64,000 nt of DNA, taken from contig NW_017265144.1 in NCBI RefSeq assembly GCF_001638985.1, forward strand, positions 992,001 through 1,056,000, in the 5' to 3' direction. Position 1 is the stretch's first letter. Every line of letters starts with the position of its first letter. The notes beneath the pieces are model-generated. The model was not told the DNA's origin. It ran no database searches and was given only the letters and a program-made list of their open reading frames with translations. This DNA comes from Phycomyces blakesleeanus NRRL 1555(-) (taxonomy: Eukaryota > Mucoromycota > Mucoromycetes > Mucorales > Phycomycetaceae). The position numbers and the translations under genes are program-made. Shown here in pieces: positions 14,268-23,822 of the stretch.

Positions 14268-15577
14268 ATGCTACTTGCAAACCAATACAACCTTTCACCA
14301 ATCGATCAATCCGAAAGTCGTGAGCATCCTATGGACCGCCGACAATCTGTCGATCCAAACTCTAGGATACTTCCAAACATCTTTCGACCAACCGATTACC
14401 CAGGATGCCCCTCGTCGGTGTCTATGACGATGTCTATGCAAATGCCTACACCTTCTAACTCCAGACGCGGATCCTCGGCAGATTACATCTTCCGTCCACA
14501 GTTGCCCTCGCTCGGATCTCCCCCACATTCCCCACAGCACCATCTACGTCCATCTGCACTGGATCATAGACCAGATCTAACAGGGCGTTTCCTGTCATCC
14601 CTTGGTACAAACTCTCAATCCTTGTCATCCGTAGCGCCTTCTTCACTGTCGTCGCTATCAATGTCGTCGTCACCCTCATTATCATCATCACCATCAGCAT
14701 CATCATCATGGCGACGCGACTCACTTCCGTCGATTGCACATCTATCCGTAAAAGATCATTACCAGCCGTCAACATCTCCTCCTCCTCATCCTCATCCTCG
14801 TTCTCTTTCTCTTCATCCTTCTTCTCCTTCTTCTTCTTTAGCCAGACCAATTGACAGGCGCCACTCTATTGCTGTGTCTGATCGGGACTGTCGCAACGCA
14901 CCTACCACAGCAGATCTGTCAACAGATCAATCATCATCATCTTCTTCGTCATCATCAACATTATTATTATTATCCTCAGCATCAGCATCATCCTCAGTAT
15001 CGTCGTCATCGGCACTAACACTATCATCATCATCGATGCCACGAATGCACAGCTTCACCGCAGGACCACATGACCGACTGTCCAGGAGAGCAAGTGCGGT
15101 CCATGCACCTTACTCCCGCTCACCAGAGCTTAGAGTGAGCCATAAGATGGCAGAACGAAAGCGTCGCAGGGAGATGAAAGATTTATTCGATGAGCTGCGC
15201 GATTTACTCCCGATTGATCAAGGTTTAAAGACTAGCAAATGGGAAATACTCAGCAAAGGTAATATATATTTTTGAAAAAAAAATCACTGGGATTTTAGCT
15301 GGTTTTTTTATTTATTTATTTAGACTAGTAAGAAAAGGAAATGAATAAGTGAATAAATGAAAGAACGAAAGACTGCGCATCACTATTATTACTATTAGTG
15401 TTAGTGTTACTAGCATTGTTGTTATTTGAAGATTGTTTTTTAATTCTAATGCTTTATACAGCCGTGGATTACATAGGGGACTTTCGGCACAAAGAAGAAC
15501 GCTTTGCACATGAAAAGGAGGAACTGCAGCGGGAACTTGCAAGGCTGCAGGACAAGCGATCCTTTTCGATCTCATGA
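14268..15577 (+). CDS. bHLH transcription factor
   Basis: Two exons, 14268-15258 and 15462-15577 (GT-AG, phase 1), encode 368 residues. Residues about 1-290 are disordered and rich in Ser and Pro, with long serine runs coded by TCA/TCG/TCT repeats. A bHLH domain follows at about 295-350. The basic region and helix 1 read [20 protein letters not shown], the loop and start of helix 2 read [16 protein letters not shown], and the second exon supplies [10 protein letters not shown] and a short leucine-containing coiled segment ([13 protein letters not shown]). The His, Glu and Arg at the class B positions predict binding to CACGTG, and one such site lies in its own promoter. It is a nuclear regulator by family; its targets are unknown. 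The exact orthologue cannot be named by eye. Confidence 0.92.
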
Positions 15578-16228
15578 AACACACACACATATTTTCTCTC
15601 TTTATCTATCTCTATCTATCTACGCGCACACATCACACACAAAACCATGGAAGATTCTTCTTGAAATTCTTACTTACTCACACTATTCGCACTATTTGCA
15701 TAAATACTCACTAACACACTCACTCACTCAGCCAGCCAGTCAGTCAGTCAGTCAGTCACTTACTCATCAACCCACCTACCCAATCACATAATATTCACTT
15801 TGAAATAATAAATTACTACATGTACACACGTACCTACACATACATATCTATACATACATATACACACACACATATATATACGTCTTTAAATACATACACA
15901 TACATACATATTCCTTTACCCCCCAACACTATATATACATACAAAAATATTCAAGAAAGATACAAATACATATATATTAAAGAAGAGAAGAGAAAGAAAG
16001 CGAGAAAGAAGGTAGATACTTTAAAGAAATATAGAAATATAGAAAAAGAATCATCTTGCCCCTTTCTATTTTTTTTCTCCCCTCTTCTTTCACTTCTTCT
16101 TCTTCTTCAAATAGCCAGATTCCCCTTTTTTCTTATGTGATTATTTATACAGGCATATTTATATATAAACCATCTCTGGTACCCTGCCCAAGAACACTTC
16201 TTTTCTCTGGTTCTGCACTCATCTTGTA
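15578..16228. other. Spacer with CA/TA and CAGT/CACT microsatellites
   Basis: This is the 3' region of the bHLH gene and the promoter of the small surface-protein gene. It holds tetranucleotide runs (CAGT near 15735-15757), TACACA/TACATA repeats up to 15920 and pyrimidine-rich sequence before 16200. No gene is seen. Confidence 0.5.
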
Positions 16229-16675
16229 ATGCATTGTCTCTTAATACTCATCGCTACTACTGTAGTTCTTGGCCAACAACCTACTCTGACCACCACTGCA
16301 AACACGACACTTTTTAGCAACCCGATCCCCACTCCAACCACAACCACCTCAAGTACCATTTTTACTACCACGAGCACCATCAATAGCATCGTACCACTTC
16401 CCCTACCAACCTTGGTTTCTGTCAACCTATCCATTCTCTCGTTTTCTGCCTCGCCCACCACATCAGTGCTGACCCACTTTCCTACGCCAACCAGACAGGC
16501 GTCGTCGTCTTCGGCTCTGTCTAGCCTTGCCCGTCCTTCTCAGTCGGCACCTCTTCCTGATGACACGGTTGGAAAGTATGGGCGTCTCCATGTATCTGCT
16601 GCATCTCGTACAACACAGTCCTCTGTGATCTGTTTGATTGCCGTTGCTCTTTTCTTGTGCTGCAACCTAATATAA
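16229..16675 (+). CDS. Small Thr/Ser-rich secreted protein, probably GPI-anchored
   Basis: A 148-residue single-exon protein. A signal peptide (MHCLLILIATTVVLG, cleavage likely before QQ) is followed by a Thr/Ser/Pro-rich middle suited to O-mannosylation. A C-terminal hydrophobic segment (SSVICLIAVALFLCCNLI) preceded by small residues is typical of a GPI-attachment signal. The layout matches fungal cell-wall or plasma-membrane mannoproteins. No catalytic domain is present. The codon composition is far more GC-rich than its flanks, which supports coding status. Confidence 0.75.
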   Translation: MHCLLILIATTVVLGQQPTLTTTANTTLFSNPIPTPTTTTSSTIFTTTSTINSIVPLPLPTLVSVNLSILSFSASPTTSVLTHFPTPTRQASSSSALSSLARPSQSAPLPDDTVGKYGRLHVSAASRTTQSSVICLIAVALFLCCNLI

Positions 16676-18026
16676 TATTCAGCAACCACAACCAACAACC
16701 AACAACCAACAATAACAATTTACGAAAAGATCCCTTTTGTTCAACCGACTCTTCTATCCCTCCCCCTCCCCCTTTATCTTCCCTTTTTTTTATTATTATT
16801 CTTCCCTTTCTTACTTTAGTATATCTTATTTTATTCAACCCCTCCCTTCCTCTTATTTTTATTTTATTTTGTAGAGTTCAATCTGGTGGTTCATTTTCTC
16901 TTCTTCTTCGCTGTAAACTCATTATTAGGAAACTTGATATTTTCCTATATACTTTTTTTCAAATTCTTACCTATTAATTCCCAAAAAAAAAAGCAGTTTA
17001 CAAACTATCTATGTTTTGAATACACGCACGCACGTACTCACGCACTCACGCAAACACGCACTCGTGAACTCACGCATACTATTACTATCACTATCACTAT
17101 CACTATCACTTGTTCACTCACCTATTCACTTACTCACCTATTCACTTACTCGCCTATTCACTTACTCATAAATATATCAGTATATACATAATTGTTAAAA
17201 TCATATTTCACCCGTCTGTCTTTATCATAGTATGTATACATAACTATATGTATATAGATATGTATGTATAATGAAGAACATAATCCTGTCAAATATACCG
17301 CCACCTTTATCATTGACAAGTATAAACTGCAGTATATTTACAAACCACCTGTGCTGTGGGTCTTACACAGCATTTTGTACTTACAGTTTTTTGGTGATTC
17401 TATATTAGGAACATTTTGTACTCTACGCTCCTTCCCCCTCCTTTTATTCTTTTTTTTTACAAACTCCCTATACACCAGATCCTCCCAACCACTACCACGG
17501 TACACAGTTCACACTACAAAATATATTTATTTATTTATTTATTAAAAAACCAAAAAGCATATAGTTTGTGTCCATATAACCATATGTATATAGTTATTTT
17601 TTTAAAACATAAGTGTAAATGAGTTTAATCTTAAAGATGGAGGGGTAGGGGAGGAGGGATCTTCTCTCTCTTTCTTTTTTTTATAATAATAATAAAAAAA
17701 TTACTGTCCCACACTCTCAATTTACCGGATATTTGAAAACTTTGCCCAGTTTTTTGATTTTTTTAACATTTTGTGTGAGGTTAGATTGGCTACTTTTCTT
17801 ATTGTATTACTGTATTCATTTCGTTAGTAAATCTGCTTATTTCGATAAGCTGTTATCTAGGATGCAGTCGAAAATCTAACCAAAAGTTTCGAAGGTTTGG
17901 AAATAAAGAAAGAGTAGACAGAAACTATTCAACTCAAATTAAGTTCTGGTGAGTATGGAGCAAGATATACACATCCATAGCCTTTATTTCTTTTGTTAAC
18001 CAAGTACCCTTGTTGTTTACTTGTAC
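16676..18026. other. Spacer with microsatellites
   Basis: AT-rich sequence with poly-pyrimidine blocks, CACTCACG-type repeats around 17025-17165 and TATC repeats. No gene or RNA is recognised. Confidence 0.45.
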
Positions 18027-18029
18027 AGC

Positions 18030-18155
18030 AATCTTACGGGACGACTTTCTGGTGGGACACGACGTTTCTATCTAATCGGACTAATTAATTGTGGTTACCT
18101 GTCCGGGGCATGGTGTCTCTATAATCCTGCAGGGCAAAATGGCGTGTCTTAAAAA
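18030..18155 (+). mobile_element. Transposon-like terminal sequence, left inverted copy
   Basis: About 125 bases starting AATCTTACGGGACGAC match the reverse complement of 22385-22512 at roughly 70% by eye, including ACTAATTAATTGTGGTTACC against ACTAATTGATTGTGGCTACC. The block contains its own short palindrome (CGGAC...GTCCG). I read the pair as old inverted ends of a DNA element or two opposed remnants of one repeat family. Confidence 0.55.
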
Positions 18156-18956
18156 TACAATATATTCAAATAGTGGCCCTACATTTAGACTTGGCCATAA
18201 AAAATACACTTTATCAATAGCCAGTTATGCAGAAGATTATAAGGAGTTGTTGTCATTAGATTGTGATGCAATCTTGTTGAATATTTTACTATTTATTGGC
18301 CTTCTTACGCCTATACTGTCTTTCTCTTTCTTTCACCTATTGTATCTATATTATGATATGCAAACCACAATCGAGTGAAGAACAGACTCTACAGCCAAAC
18401 ACACTTGTTCCTTCTTGCTAATTAATCTGGCAAGTTAGTAATCTCCAAAACTGTTACATGGCAAACACATGTACACTACACTTTTACACAGTCTAAACCA
18501 ACCATTACACAGTAGGGAATTGGATTACAAGAAATTTTAGCAGTAATAAATACAGACAATATTATTTTAACTCTCTTGAATAAGTAGCACTCATAGTAAT
18601 TATCTTTTATTTTCAATTTATTCGTATATCTCAATTTTGTCCTCATCTTTGCTTGAATATGTCCATGTTTCCTATACCAGCTTGGTCGCATATTCTTCCC
18701 TTTTATATGTCGTTTACTATTATTACTCTTATTAATGAAATAACTATTCTTATAATGTACTTGATGGGCTTAACCCCTTTACAATAAATATGAGCTGCTA
18801 TATTCTAATTACTCAAAAAATAATAATAAAACATATGATACGTGGTTATTGGAACAAAGAGTTTATTTTCAAAAGAGTTACTTTTATTGACATCAGATTC
18901 TAAAAAAATGAAAATGAAAATTAGACTTTTGTGCATTTAAAAAAGCTTATATAAAG

Positions 18957-19146
18957 ATAAAACTTACTTTATGTGAGGGCATTTGCCCATTTGGTGTATT
19001 GTGCCATATAAAGGTCAACTGTATTGCACGGGATCTTGACGCGCGATACAGACAAGAGCTGCTAGTATACCACGGGACATTGACGTAGGCATACTAGCCT
19101 AGACTGCCATTAGAGGAAGTGACGCCCCCGTCCTATGACACAATAC
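18957..19146 (+). ncRNA. Candidate structured RNA module, copy 1
   Basis: A conserved leader ATAAAACTTACTT (18957-18969) precedes a closed multi-branch fold. Stem P1 pairs 18996-19008 with 19134-19146 (12 of 13 pairs). Hairpin 1 spans 19020-19050 with loop GGATCTTGA. Hairpin 2 spans 19062-19097 with loop GGACATTGA and a bulged A. A further stem is possible before P1 closes. A second copy 320 bases downstream keeps the same plan with compensatory changes. No protein reading fits. No Rfam family comes to mind. Strand is set by the leader position and is provisional. Confidence 0.5.
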
Positions 19147-19277
19147 TCGCCATACCTTCCGCCCTAGTAATGACAGCTGTACATTACAGAACCTAAGCGT
19201 ATCATACAGAAAAAATCAGATTCAAAGAAATAAAACAATTAGCATTTGACGGTACATTTCAAAGAGCCTGTACAAAA

Positions 19278-19468
19278 ATAAAACTTACTTCAGATGATGA
19301 ACTTGAATATTTATCGCGTCGTATCATAGCAAGGTCAACTGTACTTCACGGAATCTTGACGTGAAATACAGACAAGAGCTGCCAATATATCATGGAATCT
19401 TGACGTGGGTCTATTAGCCTAGATTGCCTCTTCGAGGTCTTAATGCCTCTTAGCTATGACACAACGCG
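19278..19468 (+). ncRNA. Candidate structured RNA module, copy 2
   Basis: The leader ATAAAACTTACTT recurs at 19278-19290. Stem P1 pairs 19315-19330 with 19453-19468 (14 of 16). Hairpin 1 spans 19340-19370 and hairpin 2 spans 19382-19417; both have the 9-nt loop GAATCTTGA. Conserved unpaired segments are AAGGTCAAC before hairpin 1, GACAAGAGCTG between hairpins and AGCCTAGA after hairpin 2. The spacing from leader to hairpin 1 is 62 bases here and 63 in copy 1. Confidence 0.5.
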
Positions 19469-20556
19469 TTTCTTTTATATACATTTAGAACATGAACGTT
19501 AGATTTGATTAATTAAACAAATTACAGGCTTTCTTTTATATACATACCATCGTCCAATGTAAATGTACACCTGAAGGTATTGCAGGGCCATTACAATCAA
19601 CACCTCACAATTATATCAGCAAAACATCTGTTGGCTGACGCAAGCAAGAATGATGCAAGCAGGAATGATGTAAGCAATCACGTGCTGTTTAAACTCTAAG
19701 GTGATGGCTGGTCTAAAGATATCGAAATAATTGAAAAAAGAAATTAAATGAAATCAGCCAATAATATTAATTTTTGTCTGACATTACCTATTGATCAAGG
19801 TAGGTTTTTTAATGGTTGACCATGTATTTAAAGCTGGAATCGCTGGATTTTAAAGTAAAAAGAAAAGTTAAATAAAAAGGATCATTTTGATAAAAATGGG
19901 GAATTAAATACATAAAATCAGCTATATATCTAAATCAGTTAAGCAAAAGCTTTTTAATTGTGTAAGTAATATGGTGAGGCACATAAAGATTCACCATCTA
20001 AGAATTGCTTAACATCAATTGCTTAACATCAATTGCTCAAATATTGATCAAAACGTTTTACTCTAAAAGAAAACACATTAATATTTACATTTTGGTTATT
20101 TTTACCACACGGGCATGTTTCATGGCAAATTTTCTTTGAGACATACATCTTTAATTTTTTATAAGGAGCTTTTTATGTAGCTAGAATAATATTGAGGCTT
20201 CAAAATACCGAATGCTTGGGCTTATACAAGCCAATATAGTAGCTGTATTTTACTCTGGTTATTTATATAGGTATTACAAAAATACCCTTACAGTAATGTA
20301 AAGTCTATTCTTTATAACTTCATTCATTTTTATGTTGTTAAAATAAGAATGAAGAAAATAAATACGCAGCTACATGCTATAAAAATAAAAATTGAAAAGG
20401 GTTATATGTTAACTGTCTGTAGGATAAGGAAACCCTCAAAAAAGAGCGGTGGGAAAAGGTTACAGCTTACTTGATTTTATTTAGTGTATAAGTTTTATAA
20501 TACAAAAAATTATTAAATTTTATAAAAACCCACAACTTTTGTAAAGCGGGAAATAA
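19469..20556. other. AT-rich spacer before U6
   Basis: AT-rich sequence with small direct repeats such as AATTGCTTAACATC (near 20005-20035) and GCAAGCAAGAATGATG-like units near 19640-19675. No gene is seen. Confidence 0.4.
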
Positions 20557-20560
20557 ATGC

Positions 20561-20567
20561 ATATATC
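20561..20567 (+). promoter_or_regulatory. TATA-like element of the U6 gene
   Basis: ATATATC lies about 30 bases before the predicted U6 5' end, the position used by the TATA box of RNA polymerase III type 3 and fungal U6 genes. Confidence 0.5.
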
Positions 20568-20594
20568 TAGTGTTTTGGGACATTTATTTTAGTC

Positions 20595-20622
20595 GACAAG
20601 TGCTTGCACCTCTGTCACATAT

Positions 20623-20654
<32 letters not shown>

Positions 20655-20718
20655 GGCCCCTGCACAAGGATGACACTAAACTTCTGAGATGGAACGCTCT
20701 ACGGAGCATATTTTTTTT
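20595..20718 (+). ncRNA. U6 spliceosomal snRNA
   Basis: U6 forms the catalytic core of the spliceosome with U2 and is transcribed by RNA polymerase III. The conserved core is unmistakable: AAAATTGGAACGATACAGAG, with the ACAGAG box that pairs with the 5' splice site, then AGATTAGCATGGCCCCTGCA with the AGC triad, then CAAGGATGACAC. The gene ends in a T8 run at 20711-20718, a pol III terminator. The exact 5' end is uncertain (about 20593-20600); a start near 20595 allows GACA/TGTC and GTGC/GCAC to form the 5' stem-loop. No intron interrupts it, unlike some fungal U6 genes. Confidence 0.96.
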
Positions 20719-21239
20719 GCTTTGTCACCACCTAATATTATTTTTATTTTATTTTATTTTTTGTGTCAAATCTTGAAAGTACTTATAAAATGATACCATA
20801 TTGAGGAATCAATTTCACATCATAATGTACACCATCTGCAAACATCCCTCAAAGTTCAATCCTTAGCCCTCATCTCCATTCAATATATATATACATACTT
20901 CAACTTGTTACATTTTCATACAATTTCACCATCTCTTTCATCTAATGTACATTCAATTCTTGCTCCTCCTGATGTCCATGGCTTTTGTCATGCAGTTTCA
21001 TTAAGCCCATTATCACCCTCCTTTTCACTAGAAATGTGGCAATCTTTTTTTTGCTTAGCTTCAGACGCGTAGCTCATATTTAACCTGAGCTATATAACAC
21101 TTCTAGTCACTCTGGCTATCATTTAGAGTTCTTCTAATCTCGTATATGTTTACTATGGTTATATAGAATGCTCGTATCAAAATAACATTTGTGACCTGCA
21201 GTTAGACTTGGGCGCAAAAGTAAATAATTGTACATACAA
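20719..21239. other. AT-rich spacer downstream of U6
   Basis: I see no gene, RNA or clear repeat here. There is a run of short pyrimidine-rich segments between 20860 and 21010. Confidence 0.4.
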
Positions 21240-21249
21240 TATCAAAAGA

Positions 21250-21640
21250 GCTACAACCAGTTGAAAGCACCAGTTAAAGCTGCCAAAAGAAGCTTAACAT
21301 TCCACCACCCAACAGTTGGCGAGATTATCAAAAAGATTCGAGACATCAGTCAGTACAAGGTGCAAGTCTGTGGATGGTGATAAGAGGACTTATGGCCCAA
21401 GTCCACCACAAGGAGACTGTTTTCTTGGGATATATTATTGATAATAACAACACAACCACACTATTAGAATTACGTAAAAAGACTTTAAAGCACTTTGATG
21501 ATATAGACAACACAAGTATTTCTAATTTGCGCAAATAAACTCCGTTATATCTTTGGAAGCACTCGCAAGAGAGCAATGTCTGCTAAAGGAGAAGAGAAAC
21601 GATAAAGACACTTTTGAAAAGATGCGAGTTTATCATGATT
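21250..21640 (+). pseudogene. Possible decayed transposase fragment (Tc1/mariner-like)
   Basis: Across shifting frames I can read peptide pieces such as LLELRKKTLKHFDDIDNTSI and YIFGSTRKRAM, which resemble the helix-turn-helix region of Tc1-type transposases. They are interrupted by stops and frame changes. Catalytic acidic residues are not visible. The call rests on weak resemblance and on the nearby transposon-like ends. Confidence 0.3.
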
Positions 21641-21664
21641 CTGCAGCCTGAAGTCCATTTATCT

Positions 21665-22035
21665 ACCGCCAAAAAGGCGCTATTAGGTGGACGACGTTTG
21701 CTGGTGGGGTACTACCCTTTTCTGGTAGAAAGCGATGTTTTGATTATACCGAACCACAAATTCGGATTTGCTGTCCGAAATCAAATAACTATATCTGGTC
21801 CGTAAGGAGTTATACTTGTCATAATAAACATACCTTAATACAAGACAGGATAATAGCTTTGGCCAAGTGTAAAGGCATCCTCTTAAATATTTAATGCTAT
21901 ACTTAAAGTTTTATACTACCTGTAGTGAGTTAACTGATATATAGAGAATAGTAAAATAGTTACCCAACATGTTACTTCACGACATTATATCCCAACAGGA
22001 AATGTCGTGCCCTTCCCTTATGGCACATTTCGAGT
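21665..22035. mobile_element. Further fragments of the transposon-like end family
   Basis: GACGACGTTTGCTGGTGGGG (21692-21711), followed by TACTACCCTTTT, matches the right inverted copy (GACGACGTTTCCTAATGGGG then CACTACCTTTTT in reverse complement). A weaker reverse-strand match (AACAGGAAATGTCGTGCCC) lies near 21998-22016. These look like additional decayed ends. Confidence 0.4.
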
Positions 22036-22384
22036 AGGCTCAAGTAGGTTTACTCTCTATAATTACAAGCGCAAATTCCTGAATCTTTGCAATTTCCATT
22101 GCCATGTCAACTTAGCCATTAACTGGTGATTCAGGGAGAGGTTTTTGAACAGGATAACGTTCTTTTCCATTCAAAAAACCGATTTCTTTATTGATAGGAT
22201 TCATATTGAAGTGATTTCTAAAAAGTACTTGCTAACACTATAAATTTTAATTGCTAATATCCAATGAGCAAAGTAATATCTTTGCTATCCCCAAAAAGAA
22301 GAATCTTTTTAGTACAGTCAATTAGTAGTTATGAGATGAGTATACAATAGAAAAGAAGGCCTTATATTTAAATATGGAATTAAG

Positions 22385-22512
22385 AATTTCTAGACACACC
22401 GCTTTGTCCTGAAGGATTGGAGAAAGACATCAGACCTCGGACAGGTAGCCACAATCAATTAGTCCGGCAAAAAAGGTAGTGCCCCATTAGGAAACGTCGT
22501 CCCCGTAAGATT
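22385..22512 (-). mobile_element. Transposon-like terminal sequence, right inverted copy
   Basis: The reverse complement starts AATCTTACGGGGACGACG and runs parallel to 18030-18155. Together the two copies bracket 4.4 kb that includes the structured modules, U6 and the transposase-like fragment. No target-site duplication could be identified by eye, so the pair may be two independent insertions. Confidence 0.5.
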
Positions 22513-23822
22513 GATTTCTGGTTTTACTGTATGAACCTTTTCCAAAAAAAAAATCCCGCCACATCCAACAAGTCTAATCTGATTGCGTCACACACTGAAA
22601 GAACTTTTTTTTTTTGGTCGCAATAAAATAGAGGGAGAAAAGAAGACCAAATTCTACATTTAAATACCAAAGAGCATACAAAAATAGAGCATAAATAATT
22701 TGCTAATACATACATACATATATACATACGTACGTACATGCACGCACATACAGAGTGAGATAGTGACAAGCATATAGATAGGCATATTATTATCTAATTT
22801 ACTTTTGAAACAATTTTATATATATTTTATATTAAAAGAATTATTATTTTATTTTACTCTTTTTTTTTGGTGGCTGGTACTTTTGATATACAACTTTACA
22901 ATATTTTTTTTTAATTTTTTTTTAATTTTTTTTTGATTTGTTTTGTTTTGGAATTTCTTGGTGTCTTTAAAGCATTTAAAGAAGCGTCTCATTAAGAAAG
23001 AGACTGAGCAAGAAGAGAATATTATACATTTCATATAATTCTAGTAGTATTATGGATTTTATATTTATTTATTAAAAAAAAAGACAAAATTACATATATA
23101 AATAAATAACAATAATAAAATAAAAATAAAAAAAAGCACCCTTAATTCTGCAACCTCCCTTTTTTTTTTTTGTAAATATTTATCCAAGCATTTACTCTAT
23201 ATCTATGTTTAGTGTTGACCTTTAGTACTATAGCTAATTATAATATCAGCAGTAATAGTGAGAGTAATGGTAATTTTGATATATATATATTTTATATATA
23301 AAAATAAAGAGAAACAAATAAGCAAGAGTTTTAGAGAAAAAAAAATAAAAACCAATATGAATATTTAAAACAAGAAAAGAAAAGAGTCTCAGCAGCTTGT
23401 TAAAAAAAGCATAATCATTACATATATTTTATATTATTTCATATTATAATATAATATATTTAAACCACACTCCACTCATTTACTCATTCACTTTACACAC
23501 ACTTTATCTGTGCACACACTATACACTATACAATACAATACACTTACAGTCTTTCTCTCTTTCTCTCTCTCTCTTTCTATTTCTCTCTTTCTCTTTCTCT
23601 CTCTCGCTCTCTCTCTATTTACATATACAACCCACTACACTACATAATACACAGAGAGAGAGGTTGTATTCAATATTAATATTAATATTATTATTATTAT
23701 TATTATTGTTATTATTATTTTTTACATACTACACAACCCTCAAACAAACAAAAACAAAAAATCAGCATCACACACACACACACAAATATCTATAAACAAA
23801 GATAAACCCCCCCCTCATCAAG
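22513..23822. other. Spacer and 5' leader of the bromodomain-kinase gene
   Basis: AT-rich DNA with poly-T runs, (ATT)n near 23675-23720, and long TCTC blocks at 23550-23620. The pyrimidine-rich stretch close to the start codon is typical of promoters in this window. No gene is seen. Confidence 0.45.

Noticed and set aside
19020..19417. CRISPR-like array, because four hairpin loops repeat the same core
   Set aside because: Repeats are not regularly spaced direct repeats with spacers; the pattern is two copies of a two-hairpin fold in a eukaryotic genome.
18957..19468. U1 snRNA: the leader contains ACTTAC, complementary to GTAAGT, followed by a multi-hairpin fold
   Set aside because: The leader lacks the full ACTTACCT, both inner loops are the same instead of distinct U1-70K and U1A loops, and no Sm site follows the closing stem.
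21614..21805. Small open frame near 21.6 kb
   Set aside because: It overlaps a repeat fragment shared with the transposon-like ends, so the frame is incidental.
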